Shown in pieces: positions 23,099-33,999 of a stretch of 64,000 nucleotides of DNA. The stretch is taken from the NCBI GenBank assembly GCA_028456385.1, contig JALNQF010000010.1, positions 496,001-560,000 on the forward strand, written 5' to 3'. The DNA comes from Ophiosphaerella korrae (lineage: Eukaryota; Ascomycota; Dothideomycetes; Pleosporales; Phaeosphaeriaceae). The notes under the pieces were generated by a model. That model was not told the DNA's origin, did not search any database, and saw only the letters and a program-made list of their open reading frames with translations. How positions within the stretch are numbered: position 1 is the first letter of the stretch; each line of letters begins with the position of its first letter. Both the position numbers and the translations under genes were made by a program.

Positions 23099-23353
23099 GG
23101 ACAGTGGGGGACGATGTGAAAGCGCGTTCTGTACTATCACTCTGGACATGAGAAAGTTTGGGAGGCTACAAGCCACTTTCCCCGGCTGCTTAGACTTGCG
23201 AAAGCATGTATAATATTGCCCTTGTGGTTTACTTCAACATCTACAGTACTTGAATAATAGTGTTATATGTTTACGTGGTGATGCTGCGTCTGTCTAATGG
23301 TTGACAGGTGACTGGCCTGTGATAAGTCGGACCGCTAGCCGCGGTCTTGGCAA

Positions 23354-24883
23354 ATGGCTGTATCCAAAAAGTATCACCCTACTTTGCCCCACGCCGAATG
23401 TTCTACCCATGCCGTCATGAGTTTTCGACCGGCGCTTTCGCGTGCAGTTGCGCCTCGCGATGTGGCCAAAGTGTGCCTGCGGTGCTGGAGGAGGCTTGCT
23501 GGGGTGCCAGTCACGGCGCGATATTCCTTCTCTTCGGTATCTTCCTATAAACAGGGCGCGACAGCAGTGGGGAAGAGCAAAAGCCCGTTTGGTAAAGATT
23601 ACTTCTGGGCGAATACAACGCTTAAAGAGACGTTTGGCAGATCGAGGCGGGAGCTTCAGAGCTCAATTGCGGCTATTGCGAGGGAGGATACAGCAGCACG
23701 CACAGAGCCAGTGCTCCCACACCGGCGCAGGAAAAAGGCAAAGGAGGAGCAAGAACAAGCAACAGAAGAGCCGGAAACAGCATACCCAATTGCGCCAGAC
23801 GCATCGTCGAAGCTAGCCACCTTATCTTTGGGCCTCCCCCAGAGATCGATCAAGCGCATCTTGACCACCTACCTCTCACTCTCGAAACCACGACTCTCAT
23901 TCCTCGTCGTCCTCACAGCGACCGCCGCATATTCGTTATACCCCGTTCCACAGCTGCTTGCACCCGCAGCAACCGCTACGCCCTCCCTCTCGACCCTCAC
24001 ACTCTTCTTTCTCACATCGGGCACGGCGCTGTGTTCAGCATCTGCGAATGCCTTCAACATGCTCATGGAGCCCAAATACGACGCACAGATGAGCCGGACT
24101 TGTAACCGGCCGCTTGTGCGGAAGCTCATCAGCCCCCAAGGCGCCATCATCTTCGCTGTTGCATGTGGAGTAGCTGGCACAGGCGCATTGTACTATGGCG
24201 TCAATCCCACCACTGCCTTCCTCGGCTTGGCGAATATCGCATTGTATGCTGGTATATATACACCAATGAAGCGCATATCGGTCCTGAACACATGGGTGGG
24301 CGCAATCGTTGGTGGCATCCCACCTCTCATGGGCTGGACAGCCGCAGCAAGTCAATACGCACATGATGGAACATGGGAAGAACTGCTCTTTGGCGAGGGG
24401 TCGGCCGGTGGCTGGCTATGCGCCGCTCTGCTCTTTGCCTGGCAATTCCCTCACTTCAACGCCCTAAGCTGGTCCATCCGTGAAGAGTACAAAAACGCCG
24501 GATATCGCATGCTCGCCTGGGTCAATCCTGCGCAAAATGGGCGCGTCGCCTTACGCTATGCAGTTTTCATGTTCCCCGTCTGTATTGGACTGTCATATTG
24601 CGGCGTCACAGATTGGAGTTTTATAGCTACCAGCAGCGCGATCAACGGGTGGATGGTGCTCAAGGCATGGCATTTCTACAAAGCCGATGGGCATAAGGGG
24701 ACTGCGCGAGGTTTATTTTGGGCTAGTGTTTGGCATTTACCAATTGTCATGGTGCTAGCTATGGCGCAGAAGAAGGGATTAGGAAAGCGCTTGTATCGGA
24801 GCGTATTTGGATATCCAGAGATCGGTGGCGAAGATTTGTGTTATGAGGTTGGGGAGGAAGAGGATGAGGGACGAACCTCATGA
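23354..24883 (+). CDS. COX10: Protohaem IX farnesyltransferase, mitochondrial (COX10)
   Basis: Transfers a farnesyl group to haem b to make haem O, the first step of haem A synthesis for cytochrome c oxidase, in the inner mitochondrial membrane. Single exon, 509 residues; an internal ATG at 23417 would give 488 residues and a basic N-terminus (SFRPALSRAVAPRD) typical of a mitochondrial presequence. The UbiA-type prenyltransferase domain starts near residue 175 with LTTYLSLSKPRLSFLVVLTA. The first Asp-rich site is N-x3-E-x3-D-x2-MSRTCNRPL. The second conserved loop is YTPMKRISVLNTWVGAIVGG followed by IPPLMGW. Seven or more hydrophobic helices are visible. No intron or lesion was found. The long Arg/Glu-rich linker (residues 70-165) is usual in fungal homologues. 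Confidence 0.94.
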   Translation: MAVSKKYHPTLPHAECSTHAVMSFRPALSRAVAPRDVAKVCLRCWRRLAGVPVTARYSFSSVSSYKQGATAVGKSKSPFGKDYFWANTTLKETFGRSRRELQSSIAAIAREDTAARTEPVLPHRRRKKAKEEQEQATEEPETAYPIAPDASSKLATLSLGLPQRSIKRILTTYLSLSKPRLSFLVVLTATAAYSLYPVPQLLAPAATATPSLSTLTLFFLTSGTALCSASANAFNMLMEPKYDAQMSRTCNRPLVRKLISPQGAIIFAVACGVAGTGALYYGVNPTTAFLGLANIALYAGIYTPMKRISVLNTWVGAIVGGIPPLMGWTAAASQYAHDGTWEELLFGEGSAGGWLCAALLFAWQFPHFNALSWSIREEYKNAGYRMLAWVNPAQNGRVALRYAVFMFPVCIGLSYCGVTDWSFIATSSAINGWMVLKAWHFYKADGHKGTARGLFWASVWHLPIVMVLAMAQKKGLGKRLYRSVFGYPEIGGEDLCYEVGEEEDEGRTS

Positions 24884-25726
24884 CAAAACCGGTATGAGTC
24901 TCGATCATTTGTTTTACCTCGTCACGTACACTTGTAGAGGACAGACAACGACTACGATCCTTGAGTCTCGAAGATGTCGCTCCCGCCTTCCGCAAGTGCG
25001 ATGTCGATCGCCCGATCAACAGGTACCTGTTCTTCAATCGCTTCTCCTTGCATGTAATATACAGCACCTAGTCTATATGTCATCGCCACAGATCTAGATG
25101 CATGGCTTCGGGTGTAACAAGACAAGCTTTCATTTTCATTTATTTTCCCCCTTCATACCCGGGTTTGCCTATTTACCTCCTGTACGACCATCTACGTCAG
25201 TAAAATCCCCACATAATATATCTCTGCGTCCGGAGCCAAATATGTAAATACCAGATGCCTACCAACATGCCTACCATGCTTCCGTCGCTCCGTGTTCCAT
25301 ACTCCGTTTCGAGAATAGGCAGCCACTAGGTCCACATAACAATCTATACCGCGATGGCAAAGCGGCAATTTATACTAGAGTATGGGTCACGTTTCGCCAG
25401 TGCCGGGTAAGGGTTAGGTGTGAACCAATCACGTTACATGGCTGCGGAACTAGTTTCATCTATTGTTTCTTGCGAATTAAATATCTTGGTTCAAGGGCGA
25501 GTTGATTTGTGGACTGTTTTGAGTGTGGGGACAAAAGTTCCCACCGGTAATGTGAGCATACTGCGACGCTACGCAAGTTTGTGCAGGTTGGACTGGTGAG
25601 CTAGGCATGGGAGTCAAAGTATTGCACGCGAAGCCTAGGGTTGGCATATTGCAGGACATGGGCTAGGAGATGGATGTCGGAGAGCGGGTGACTGACAAAA
25701 TAGCACGGTATAGCTGGGTAAGTAAG
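24884..25726. other. Intergenic region between COX10 and the AA9 gene
   Basis: This holds no supported gene. It contains the COX10 3' UTR and the AA9 upstream region. Confidence 0.5.
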
Positions 25727-25779
25727 TATATATAGACGGGTCCTGGGACTTCATGTTGGATTTTTTTTTTTTTTTTTTT
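25727..25779 (+). promoter_or_regulatory. AA9 core promoter: TATA box and T-tract
   Basis: A TATATATAG lies about 105 bp upstream of the AA9 start codon and is followed by a run of 19 T (25761-25779). This arrangement is typical of inducible secreted-enzyme genes in fungi. No carbon-repressor site was verified. Confidence 0.5.
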
Positions 25780-25836
25780 CCTACAGGTACATTTCCAGCT
25801 TGAATCACTCCTACTCTCGAGTCTGATTCAGTCAAG

Positions 25837-26586
25837 ATGAAGTCCGTCATTGTATCCCTTCTCGCCGCGGCCAGCACGGTCAGCGCGCACTACACCTTCC
25901 CCGAATTCATCGCGGGCGGCAAAACAACCGGACTCTGGACCTACGTTCGCAAAACCGTACGTCTCTTCACTCCCTCACACCCCCTGCACCCCTTATACTA
26001 ACACCCCACCCAGACAAACTATCAATCCAATGGCCCCGTAACAGACGTGGCCTCCTCCCAACTCCGCTGCTACGAACTCTCCCCTGGCACCGCCTCGCAA
26101 ACCTACACCGTAAAGGCAGGCGACACCGTCGGCTTCACAGCCGTAACCTCCATCTCGCACCCGGGGCCCCTCCAATTCTACATGGCCAAGGTCCCCGCCG
26201 GCAAGACTGCCGCCACCTGGGACGGCTCCGGCAACGTGTGGTTCAAGGTGTACTCGCTAGGCGCAACCTTTTCGTCGGGCCAAATGAAGTGGCCCTCGGA
26301 CGGCATGACGCAGGTCAAGTTCACGATTCCCCGGAGCACGCCATCCGGCGAGTATCTTGTGCGTGTGGAGCATATTGGGCTGCATTCCGCGGGGAGTGTG
26401 GGCGGCGCGCAGTTTTATATTAGTTGTGCGCAGGTCAAGGTAGAGAATGGTGGGAGTGGGAGTCCGGGCCCTTTGGTTGCGATTCCGGGCGCGTATAGTG
26501 CGAATGATCCTGGTGTCAAGATCAATATTTATTATCCTGTCCCGACGAGCTATACGCCGCCTGGGCCCGCGGTTTGGAGTGGTTAG
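25837..26586 (+). CDS. Secreted AA9 lytic polysaccharide monooxygenase
   Basis: A copper enzyme that oxidatively cleaves cellulose or related plant polysaccharides outside the cell. Two exons, 25837-25956 and 26014-26586, with a 57-bp intron; 230 residues. A 17-residue signal peptide ends VSA, so the mature protein begins with His18, half of the copper histidine brace. His89 (in SISHPGP) is the second brace residue and Tyr175 (in AQFYISC) the axial tyrosine. Gln173 and His164 sit where the second-sphere catalytic residues lie. Cys59 and Cys178 can form the family disulphide. No cellulose-binding module or GPI signal follows, so this is a single-domain form. It is intact and preceded by a TATA box. 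Substrate preference (C1 or C4 oxidation) cannot be told. Confidence 0.94.
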
Positions 26587-27420
26587 ATTTTTGGGAGAGG
26601 TTGGGCGGATGCTGAATTAAGACTTATGTTTTCATCGGGAGAGAGTTTGAGTGCAGAAACGTGATTGTTAAGTGATGTGAGAAGGTGCTGTATATGTTAT
26701 GATGTAGTTGGAGAGGTTTTGTGGTATTCTGGTGATGACTTGATTTGCAATTATGGTGTCGCTTGCCATGCGTTTGATGTCGGTGATCGAATCTATGATA
26801 ATCCGTGGAATTAATTAGGTTGTATATAGTAGCAATCTTCAGTAAAATTTTATAAATCAGATCAATTAAATTCATCCGAGCAAAATTCGGTCGTGATAGA
26901 TGATATCTTCTCTAGGTTTCGGATAGCGGACTGCACTACTTACTCGATCCAAGCATATGCTTCGGAGGTAGATTTGTTTCTATATCATGTTCTTTGCTTG
27001 CATAGTAATGGCTTTCGCGGTAGCTGCTAATTAATCGACATGATGATCGACCAAATTGTATATCGCTATTCGCAGGGTCTTGCATTCACTTCGCCACCAG
27101 GCAACAGAGCCAGCTGCTCTGTATTTTTCTCTCTACTCTATTAGGTCCAGCTTAGAGACTCTCGTAATACGCAGAGGGGTATTTGAGATTGAGTGACCTG
27201 GCCGTGTCTGAATAATTGAAGATAATGTTTGAGTTTTCGCCATGTTGAAATCCCGATAATAAAGTCCACGCTTGATAATACCGTGACAAGATCAACAATA
27301 ATTACCTCGTCACTATATATAATCATCAATATCTTCAAATTTCACATTATTTCATCACTAACTCACAGAACTCTTGCCGCGTAACGGTCACACCAGTCCA
27401 CTCTAATCAACCCACTTCAA
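26587..27420. other. AT-rich intergenic region at the edge of the accessory block
   Basis: Base composition drops in GC here compared with the AA9 gene. No supported gene; short ORFs (26624-26875 and 27141-27338, minus) have low-complexity products. Confidence 0.5.
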
Positions 27421-27540
27421 TAATGAGCCTAGCTCTCCACCTCAATAGGCTCAGAAAAGCAATAAATAAGCTTTTCGATACATCGGGGAATAAGCTGGAT
27501 GATGTGTAGGATGAAACGGATTCGCCCGTTCAGGCGCTCT

Positions 27541-27860
27541 TCATCCGGGAAGGCCCCCGTATGTTTAACGTTATGCCCACCGAAATGATTAGTGTCATCT
27601 ACGGCTATCTTTCTCAAAACGGTCTCACAGATCTGGCTCGAGTTCCCAAGCACAGTTGCAACCCAGCACGGCCTATACTCTAGCAGAACGTCGACTTGCA
27701 TCGCAAGTACGTACATACACATCATATGTACCGGAGGCTCGAAACGCAATTAGAAATCCACCGCGCGTACCTTTTTCCTAGTAATAAATCCCACGCCTCG
27801 TGTAAGTATGTATATAAAAGATCCTAACGCCCTATACTATAAAACGAGATGTAAAACTAC
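27541..27860 (+). pseudogene. F-box-type gene remnant, copy 1
   Basis: A short frame reads VMPTEMISVIYGYLSQNGL then TDLARVPKH, resembling an F-box at a protein N-terminus (LP-E-I-I-x-I-x2-L). After a stop (27681) and a gap, the frame RRLETQLEIHRAYLFPSNK follows at about 27730-27790. The coding pieces are too short and interrupted for a working gene. The second piece, with its 3' flank up to about 27860, recurs at 34740-34860. I infer a decayed F-box gene; the F-box call rests on one motif. Confidence 0.4.
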
Positions 27861-28590
27861 GGCCTGTGTCTGTGGTACTACCGGAAGTCAAGGCGGAAAC
27901 CTTGAGATATTTGCCCAATCCATATACCCCTTTAGCATGTCGCCATGTTAGCGTAAAATGGGCCTTTCTGACATTTGCACTCTGATTTTTATTATTTAGC
28001 GAGCAAAGCAGGCTTTGAAAGGATATTAGGATTTTCGAGTCACAATGTCAGCGCTGCTTCTACTTGGCCTAATTGCTTCCTTTCAACTCATTTTGAGCTG
28101 CTCGCAAAATCTCCTTCTTATTAAGATACAGGTTTGGATTTAGCTCCCTCTACCTCCTACCGTTAGGGAAGGCCTTTCTCCACAATCTGTTGATGAGAGG
28201 GGTTAATGGCTGGAAATACAGCGTGAAGTTTTCTTCTGCTTCCTTGAGAAAATCTCCCTTTCTTTATTTCAGCGACCGTATTGATAAAATTCCACTTTTC
28301 ATACTGTAGCGCTACTCCTTCTTTCTTTGGCCTATCATAGTGTATACATGTCTAGAAAAGCACCTAGAAGAACGACTCGAGGCCGTTCATGAACGAGTGA
28401 TTCTCGTTATCTAGAAGCACCCTGATTGCTATGAACACTCGCGTGCCGGCCCCCCCCCCCCCCCCCCCCACGCGCCCCTGACGACTTCTCGCGCTGCTCC
28501 TTGATTGCGAGATTGAGGTCGATCAAGAACGCGCTGTTCTCATCTTCACTTATTATGAGGTTGTTTTGGCGATATGTTGCTTTATAGCAG
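27861..28590. other. Non-coding stretch with a C20 tract
   Basis: No supported gene. It contains an unbroken run of about 20 C at 28450-28469. Confidence 0.5.
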
Positions 28591-28809
28591 ACCAGCTTTG
28601 AGCTGGTGATCGGCGCTGGGGTCGAGAAGCAGGATCTCAGGTGCCAGATTCTCAATAACGAGGATAACCCGATCATCGTGAAGAGGGAGCCGAACGTTGA
28701 TATCATCTTCTCGGATGCTGGGTTAGGACCTTGGAATTTTATCGGCCCGGCTCAGAGCGAGGTGCTCGCTATTATTTGCGATGCTGCTTTCATGGCGGCT
28801 CCTCAGTGA
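28591..28809 (+). pseudogene. 3' fragment of a small secreted-protein-like gene
   Basis: A frame ending at 28809 reads FELVIGAGVEKQDLRCQILN, then IVKREPNVDIIFSDAGLGPW, and ends IICDAAFMAAPQ. The spaced cysteines and the DLRCQ/IICD ends remind me of small secreted proteins of Dothideomycetes, but I cannot name the family. No signal peptide or start is found upstream, where a poly-C tract and stops lie. I read it as a 5'-truncated remnant. Confidence 0.3.
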
Positions 28810-29077
28810 TTGGCCTTGTCTGGTAATGGAGTAAAGAGACATTACACGTCGGTAGGACGTAGAAACTTGGTTAAATCGTATTGCATAGCGACCGCTTGGA
28901 GTGCATTTTTGTTGAGCTTTTGGATTTTTAGATTAGCTTATATCTGTTGCGATTATTAAATGGTGTTCGATTTGTATAGAAAGAGAATAGGATCACTCAT
29001 TCTCCCCTATGCTCTTAGCTCGTGGTCGCTTTTGCACCGTGGTCGCTGCCGTTTAGAGAAATGTTGCTTATCTAGCA

Positions 29078-29723
29078 TGAATGACCATCTAACATGGGAA
29101 AATCTGCCTCCAATCGAAGTAGTCCTCCTAAGCCACGAGGACCACCCTGACAACCTCGACGAGTTGGGCCATCGCTTTCTTGACGGCCGCAAGGTCATTA
29201 CAACGATGGATGGTGCCAAGAAACTCCACCCGCGTCCTGGTGTTCGTGGAATCGACCCTTGGGAAACAGTTACGCCTGAGGCGAGTGGGAAGCGCTCCAG
29301 TGTCACTGGTACGTACGCCTTGTCAAAACTTACCTGAAGGCGAGTGCACTGGATTTATCCTAACAGCGCCTGAGTTCGGAAACAAAGATGGATTACCGAA
29401 TGCTATTTACTTCTCGGGCGACACTGTCTACATCAAGGAGTTGGCTGAGATGCGTGACAAGTTCCACATCGCCGTAGCTATGCTCAACCTCGGCGCTACT
29501 CAGGCACCGCTTCCGGATGACCTGCCACAGATTACCATGGACGGCCACCAGGCTATTCATCTGTTTCGCGAGATCAAAGCGGATATATTGGTGCCGATGC
29601 ACTACCAGCCGTGGGGGGCATTTTTCGGAATCGAAAGATCAGCTTGCAAAGGTCTTTGAAAAAGTGGGTATACAAGACAAGGTCTACTGGCTCACGCCGG
29701 GCGTGTTGAATAAGGTTATATGA
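29078..29723 (+). pseudogene. Metallo-beta-lactamase-fold hydrolase remnant with two frameshifts
   Basis: The frame opens with PPIEVVLLSHEDHPDNLDEL, the metal-binding loop of UlaG-like metallo-beta-lactamase-fold hydrolases. It continues with IYFSGDTVYI (metal Asp) and ILVPMHYQPW (last metal His). The N-terminal strands expected before the first motif are missing. The first frameshift coincides with a tandem TACG-TACG at about 29311-29318. The second coincides with a run of six G at 29612-29617, where one extra G moves HFSESKDQLAKVF out of frame. The frame then runs to a stop at 29723. With no 5' part and two shifts it is probably dead, although both shifts sit at sites where base-calling errors occur. 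Confidence 0.6.
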
Positions 29724-30219
29724 TGTTGGGCAGGTGAGTTGCCAACTTTCATTGCATAGGCTGAGCGGATGATCCTAACAAAAATGGCGTGCCAGTATAT
29801 GCGGGCGAACTTTCCTGGGTGTTGAAAACTGTTTCTTGTACGTTAGGGGAAATCCGAGAATTTTCCTATGTATCTTGAATGCCGCGACTTTTTAATTGCT
29901 GAAACGTAGAGAAGAGTGATGGCAAGGTAGGCTAGAAGGAGGCGACTCGGTAATCGCAAAGACTATATATTGCTCGGCGCACGCCTCTTTCCTTGGCCGC
30001 GGCACGCAGGCACGTGATTAACAATGGTACAGGAAGATATGGTGTTTTAGTAGGGTGGTGTACGATGGCGGATTACTTCTCATCTTCCAAGTTTATTGGC
30101 CTCCAACGCGGCCGGGGTTTTCGGGTTTAAGCCTAGGGGGGTATGATAGGGTGTGGAATTTCATCTTCAAGACGGAAGAGTGGTTCGAGAGTACTGGTGC
30201 TAAAGACACAAGTATAATT
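29724..30219. other. Non-coding stretch between MBL remnant and DUF7703 gene
   Basis: Nothing supported. Plus-strand open frames continuing to 30534 overlap the real minus-strand gene and are treated as shadows. Confidence 0.5.
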
Positions 30220-31344
30220 CTAATTGGGTCTGGACGCAACCGCATATGGACCACTATAAGGGATATTCTCTACGATCTGAATCTGGCTCGAGCTCGCACT
30301 CTTTCTCCTCCCCTGCCCAGTGCCATCGTTCGCGCTTCTGTTGCCCAAACCGTGAAGCTCAATATCATTCCCATCCGTGTCGGTCCTTGCCACCCTAATC
30401 TCCGTCGTCTTTACAACCTCTCCAGCCTTCAGCCCGGGAGATTTATGGACAACGCTACCCAGCACTGTCCCATTACCTCCGTCATTTACCGACCTGGACA
30501 TCCCGCCTTGTTTCTTGATGCTTATGTATTCTGAGCGGGGATGATGCGTGCCCGAGTGAGAATTGCTGGAGGATTTTTGGTTGTTGCCTTGGAACAGCGT
30601 GACCAATTTGTTGAGGATGTCGAACTCCATCTTGAGCTTTATACTGTATACAAACGGCTTATATGTGACTTCAATATCGTAAAGCCCTGCATACTCTATG
30701 GCCAGCATGGTGATGTCGAGTGCGATGACGATTACGTTGACCCAGATTAGATGCTTCATGACGTTGCGGCCGTTGGGGCGGATGTTACCCTCAGGGCGGA
30801 GTAGTCGTACGGTTCTATAAACGTACATGCCTGAGATGATGACCTCCTGGAGAAAGAATACTGTAATCTGAATTTTCTCGAATACCGAATAAACACGGAT
30901 GAAAGGGCCGGGATTAGACGAGTTGGAGCCGTACACGAGAACAATTATCGGAACGTGACAGATGAGCGCATTGAAAATGATCATTCCCAGGACCCAACGA
31001 TCACTTGAAGTACCACGAGCGACGAGATGAAGGCGAGAATAGAGGACAAGAGATTGACCAGTAACCATCAAGACCCAGCTGGGGGAAATCAGGCTCAAGG
31101 CGACCATGGCTGATAATTTGGGGCGGAAGAACTTAAGTATGAAGCCAATGCAATAAGGAACGATGCCCCAGGAAGATGCGAGAACCGACCAGAAGTATAG
31201 GCCACTCCATCGCTTGAAGGTGCGGAAAATGGCCACAGTCAATTCTCCCACGTTGTAGAGAGCGACGGATATGAAGGCAGTGATGATGAGGGCGGTGGAA
31301 AAGGATATCGAATACTCATTGCCCATACCCTTGTCTCCCGCCAT
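30220..31344 (-). CDS. Seven-transmembrane protein of the fungal DUF7703 family
   Basis: Predicted integral membrane protein of 374 residues in a single exon, from the ATG at 31344. Seven hydrophobic segments lie within residues 1-265, beginning ISFSTALIITAFISVALYN. The conserved features I associate with this family are RWSGLYFWSVLASSWGI, TGQSLVLYSRLHLV, FEKIQITVFFLQEVIISGMY and WVNVIVIALDITML. The C-terminal 110 residues are hydrophilic and Ser/Gly-rich, probably cytosolic. Function of the family is unknown; the topology resembles a receptor but no G-protein link is claimed. It is notable as an intact frame between degraded genes. A run of 22 A lies about 120 bp upstream of the start. Confidence 0.8.
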   Translation of the reverse strand: MAGDKGMGNEYSISFSTALIITAFISVALYNVGELTVAIFRTFKRWSGLYFWSVLASSWGIVPYCIGFILKFFRPKLSAMVALSLISPSWVLMVTGQSLVLYSRLHLVARGTSSDRWVLGMIIFNALICHVPIIVLVYGSNSSNPGPFIRVYSVFEKIQITVFFLQEVIISGMYVYRTVRLLRPEGNIRPNGRNVMKHLIWVNVIVIALDITMLAIEYAGLYDIEVTYKPFVYSIKLKMEFDILNKLVTLFQGNNQKSSSNSHSGTHHPRSEYISIKKQGGMSRSVNDGGNGTVLGSVVHKSPGLKAGEVVKTTEIRVARTDTDGNDIELHGLGNRSANDGTGQGRRKSASSSQIQIVENIPYSGPYAVASRPN

Positions 31345-32762
31345 AGTGTAGTATCGAGCGCAGCGGAGTACGCGGAGGATGTAGGGAACAATGCGAAGAG
31401 ACTTTCCTGGAGACGAAGCAGCAAGATGGGGATTTGTGAAGGCCAGAAATTGGGATCCTTTTAATTAAAAAAAAAAAAAAAAAAAAAACGAGGAACTAAA
31501 TAGAAACCAAATCAGAACAAGGAGAAACGGTGAAGATGTTATTTTGGTTGGGCGCGGCAGAATCAGCATAGACATGGGTACTGACTGCATGGCTTTCTAA
31601 AGGCGCCTCATAGATCGGTTACAGTGTTGTCATCTTGGCTCTTTCTCCTCATCGAAGCCCTCAACGAGAACCTTCACATAAGCTACGTTATGAGAAATAG
31701 CGTTTGAATCGGGCCTATCAAGCGAACGACGGTCATTTTTCAATCGGAGGCTAGCAGCTAACGAATTGCAGCAAACAAACCGTTAAACAAAGCTTCAGGG
31801 GTGCTTGTGAAAGGCTTCGAGTCAGGCCTTACAGGCCTTCGCATTGTTGGAGCGTATCCCTATCAAAGTTTGGCGAATCAGAGCACACAGCCAGCGTAAT
31901 CATAGCTGTAATTCGTCAAACCTTGACCGGGATGCACTCCGCCATTCGAAGGCACTGTAGGGCGGATCTAAGCTGAATTGAGAATGCCCAAGCTTTGGAT
32001 AGGCTGCACAAACAAGACTAATGGTTTGTTTTCTAGCCACCGGAGTGGTCTGTCCGATTCGATCAGCCTTCGTAGCGATCCTCTAGCGCTCCTTACCCGT
32101 GCAAATTCTATCTGTGCGGTGGCGCGCACTAACAACCCGTCATACCCACCGCTTTGCACAATAAGTGTGATGCATGATCATGACTTGGACGGCAAACGCC
32201 GCGCAGAGCAACGGGCAGAGGAAGAGCGTCCAATTGGTTCTCTTCTGCACATGAGCGGGTTGGAGGAACGCTAGAACCTATTTTTGCGCCCCGCCAAAGC
32301 AAGTGGGACCTAGCCCCGGAGGTTACTAGCTAGTGAGATGGAGCCATAACATGGCTGCGAGCCCCCGCGCTCTCAGTCCAGAGTACTGGCTCAAGCGCTA
32401 CGTAATATGGATGTGCAATACGAGGACGGAGATTGCGCAAACCACGAAAGGTCGCATTCTCCTCAAGAAGCCTACATTGACTTAGAGGCTCGAGTGAGGC
32501 GGCTTCAAGACATAGCTATCATTCTCCGGGTCGCTGACCTTGTTCTCCACAAATTGAGTCTGCAAGGCAGGTAGAAAATTCGGGCGCAGATGAGAGTTTG
32601 AGTGGATAAAACCGCTTCATGAGTATCATGAGTGGTCAGAGCTCAGTAGTTATGCGGTAGCAAGGTATTATTGTTGAGCGTAATCGTCGTGGAGGATCTG
32701 ATAGTATGCTATCTATGTAGCTGTTCAATTTATTGTTCATTTATCGGCCACCAAGCTGCTAG
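31345..32762. other. Intergenic region with A22 tract
   Basis: Includes an A22 run (31467-31488). A 55-codon frame at 32411-32575 (RLQDIAIILRVADLVLHKLS) looks coding-like but has no recognisable partner exon. No other gene is supported. Confidence 0.45.
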
Positions 32763-33999
32763 ATGACCGTCCCGTCGACAACGTCAAGAACAACTACACC
32801 CAACCATTTCGCTATCGTCATTCTCATGCTCCCGTGGAAACACGCTCGATCAGAAAACCTGCTCCACGCCGGGGTTTTCATTCTCAGGGCCTACAAAGCG
32901 TCGTGCAGCCCGTTCATCATCCCCTCCACATTCCCAGCGTTCTTTAAGCCCTTCTCTGCCCCTTACACAGAGGAACCTCTAGGCCCTCGGACAGCCAGAA
33001 ATCAGGAGCATGTCTCCTCTATAATTCTCACACCGCGCGACCCAAATGTCCGGCTTTCGCCCAACGCTGCCAAGATCAAGCAGCAGCGCCGTGTACCCGC
33101 GCAGCAGAATGAGAGAAACGGCATCCAACGAGTTGAGCCATACATGCTATTCCGCGGGGCTGCAGAGGATGACCCTCGATCAATCTGCACGGGCACTTCC
33201 TGCCGCCGCCGCCGCCGCCGGATAGAACTGTAAAGGAGGACTGGAAGGAACTCTCGCAACCAAGGCCAGATACCACGATTGGATATGTGACGATGAGGGA
33301 TGCGCAGAGCACAGAGCCGCTAAGTGCGACTGCGTTCACTGCTAAGGAGGAGCGGCTGCTCGATGGGTGGAGTCTTCAAGTCGTTCCATCTTTCCCTTCT
33401 TCACTGACAGTGCCCATGCACAGCTTCTGCCTCACGCAATATCTCCTCTTCCCTTTTCTGGCCTCGCATTGAAAGACGCCTAACTTAAATGAAAACATTT
33501 CGCACACGCACAACCAAGCTGCCTGCCATGGCGCCGTCGTTGTAAACTACCTTCACAAATTTTACAGCCTTGCGTGCCCCGGATCAACAACCCGCCGTTA
33601 TCGATACAGCGCACTACTCTTTCACCTGCGATCTCCACACGGCCCAAATATGGGCGCATTGGCACGACGAGGAAGGACACCATATGGAGATGATATTCGG
33701 GTTTTCGCTGAAAGAGGAGGAGATTGTGACGACGAGGGGGATACTCAAGGACATACTCTACTATGCGCTTGGGGGGGGGGGGGGGGGGCAGACTGGAGAA
33801 TATCAAGAACGCGTTTGAGAAAAGCAGGGTAAAGGGTAAGGGACTAACGGTTAGGCCAGGAATGCCGATAACGCTGCAGCTGCCGACAAGCGATCCAATG
33901 AAGAAGAGAAGGGAGTTGGTGTGGTGTGGGGTTGTGGCTGCTGTGGAGGCGAATAGCGCAGATACAGAAAGCTTGGACAGTCTACTTAATTTGGGTTAG
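32763..33999 (+). pseudogene. Unrecognised fungal gene broken by frameshifts and a G18 tract
   Basis: Several coding-like pieces lie in order but not in one frame. They are LLHAGVFILRAYK and RNQEHVSSIILTPRDPN (from 32763), a proline run from six CCG codons at about 33200, DGWSLQVVPSFPSSLTVPMH plus SFCLTQYLLFPFLASH (to 33472), and APDQQPAVIDTAHYSFTCDL plus HHMEMIFGFSLKEEE (33570-33770). A tail LENIKNAFEKSRVKGKGL follows in another frame to 33999. An intron ending TTTTACAG near 33567 may join two of the pieces. The frame change before the tail coincides with 18 consecutive G (33771-33788). The protein family is not one I can name. It is probably a pseudogene. Confidence 0.45.

Noticed and set aside
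29308..29340. Intron starting GTACGT in the MBL remnant
   Set aside because: The conserved CQNLPEGECTGF frame starts only about 10 bases later, too close for an intron, so a 4-base duplication is the simpler reading.
30055..30534. Plus-strand 159-codon frame
   Set aside because: It overlaps the 3' end of the DUF7703 gene on the opposite strand and has no recognisable product.
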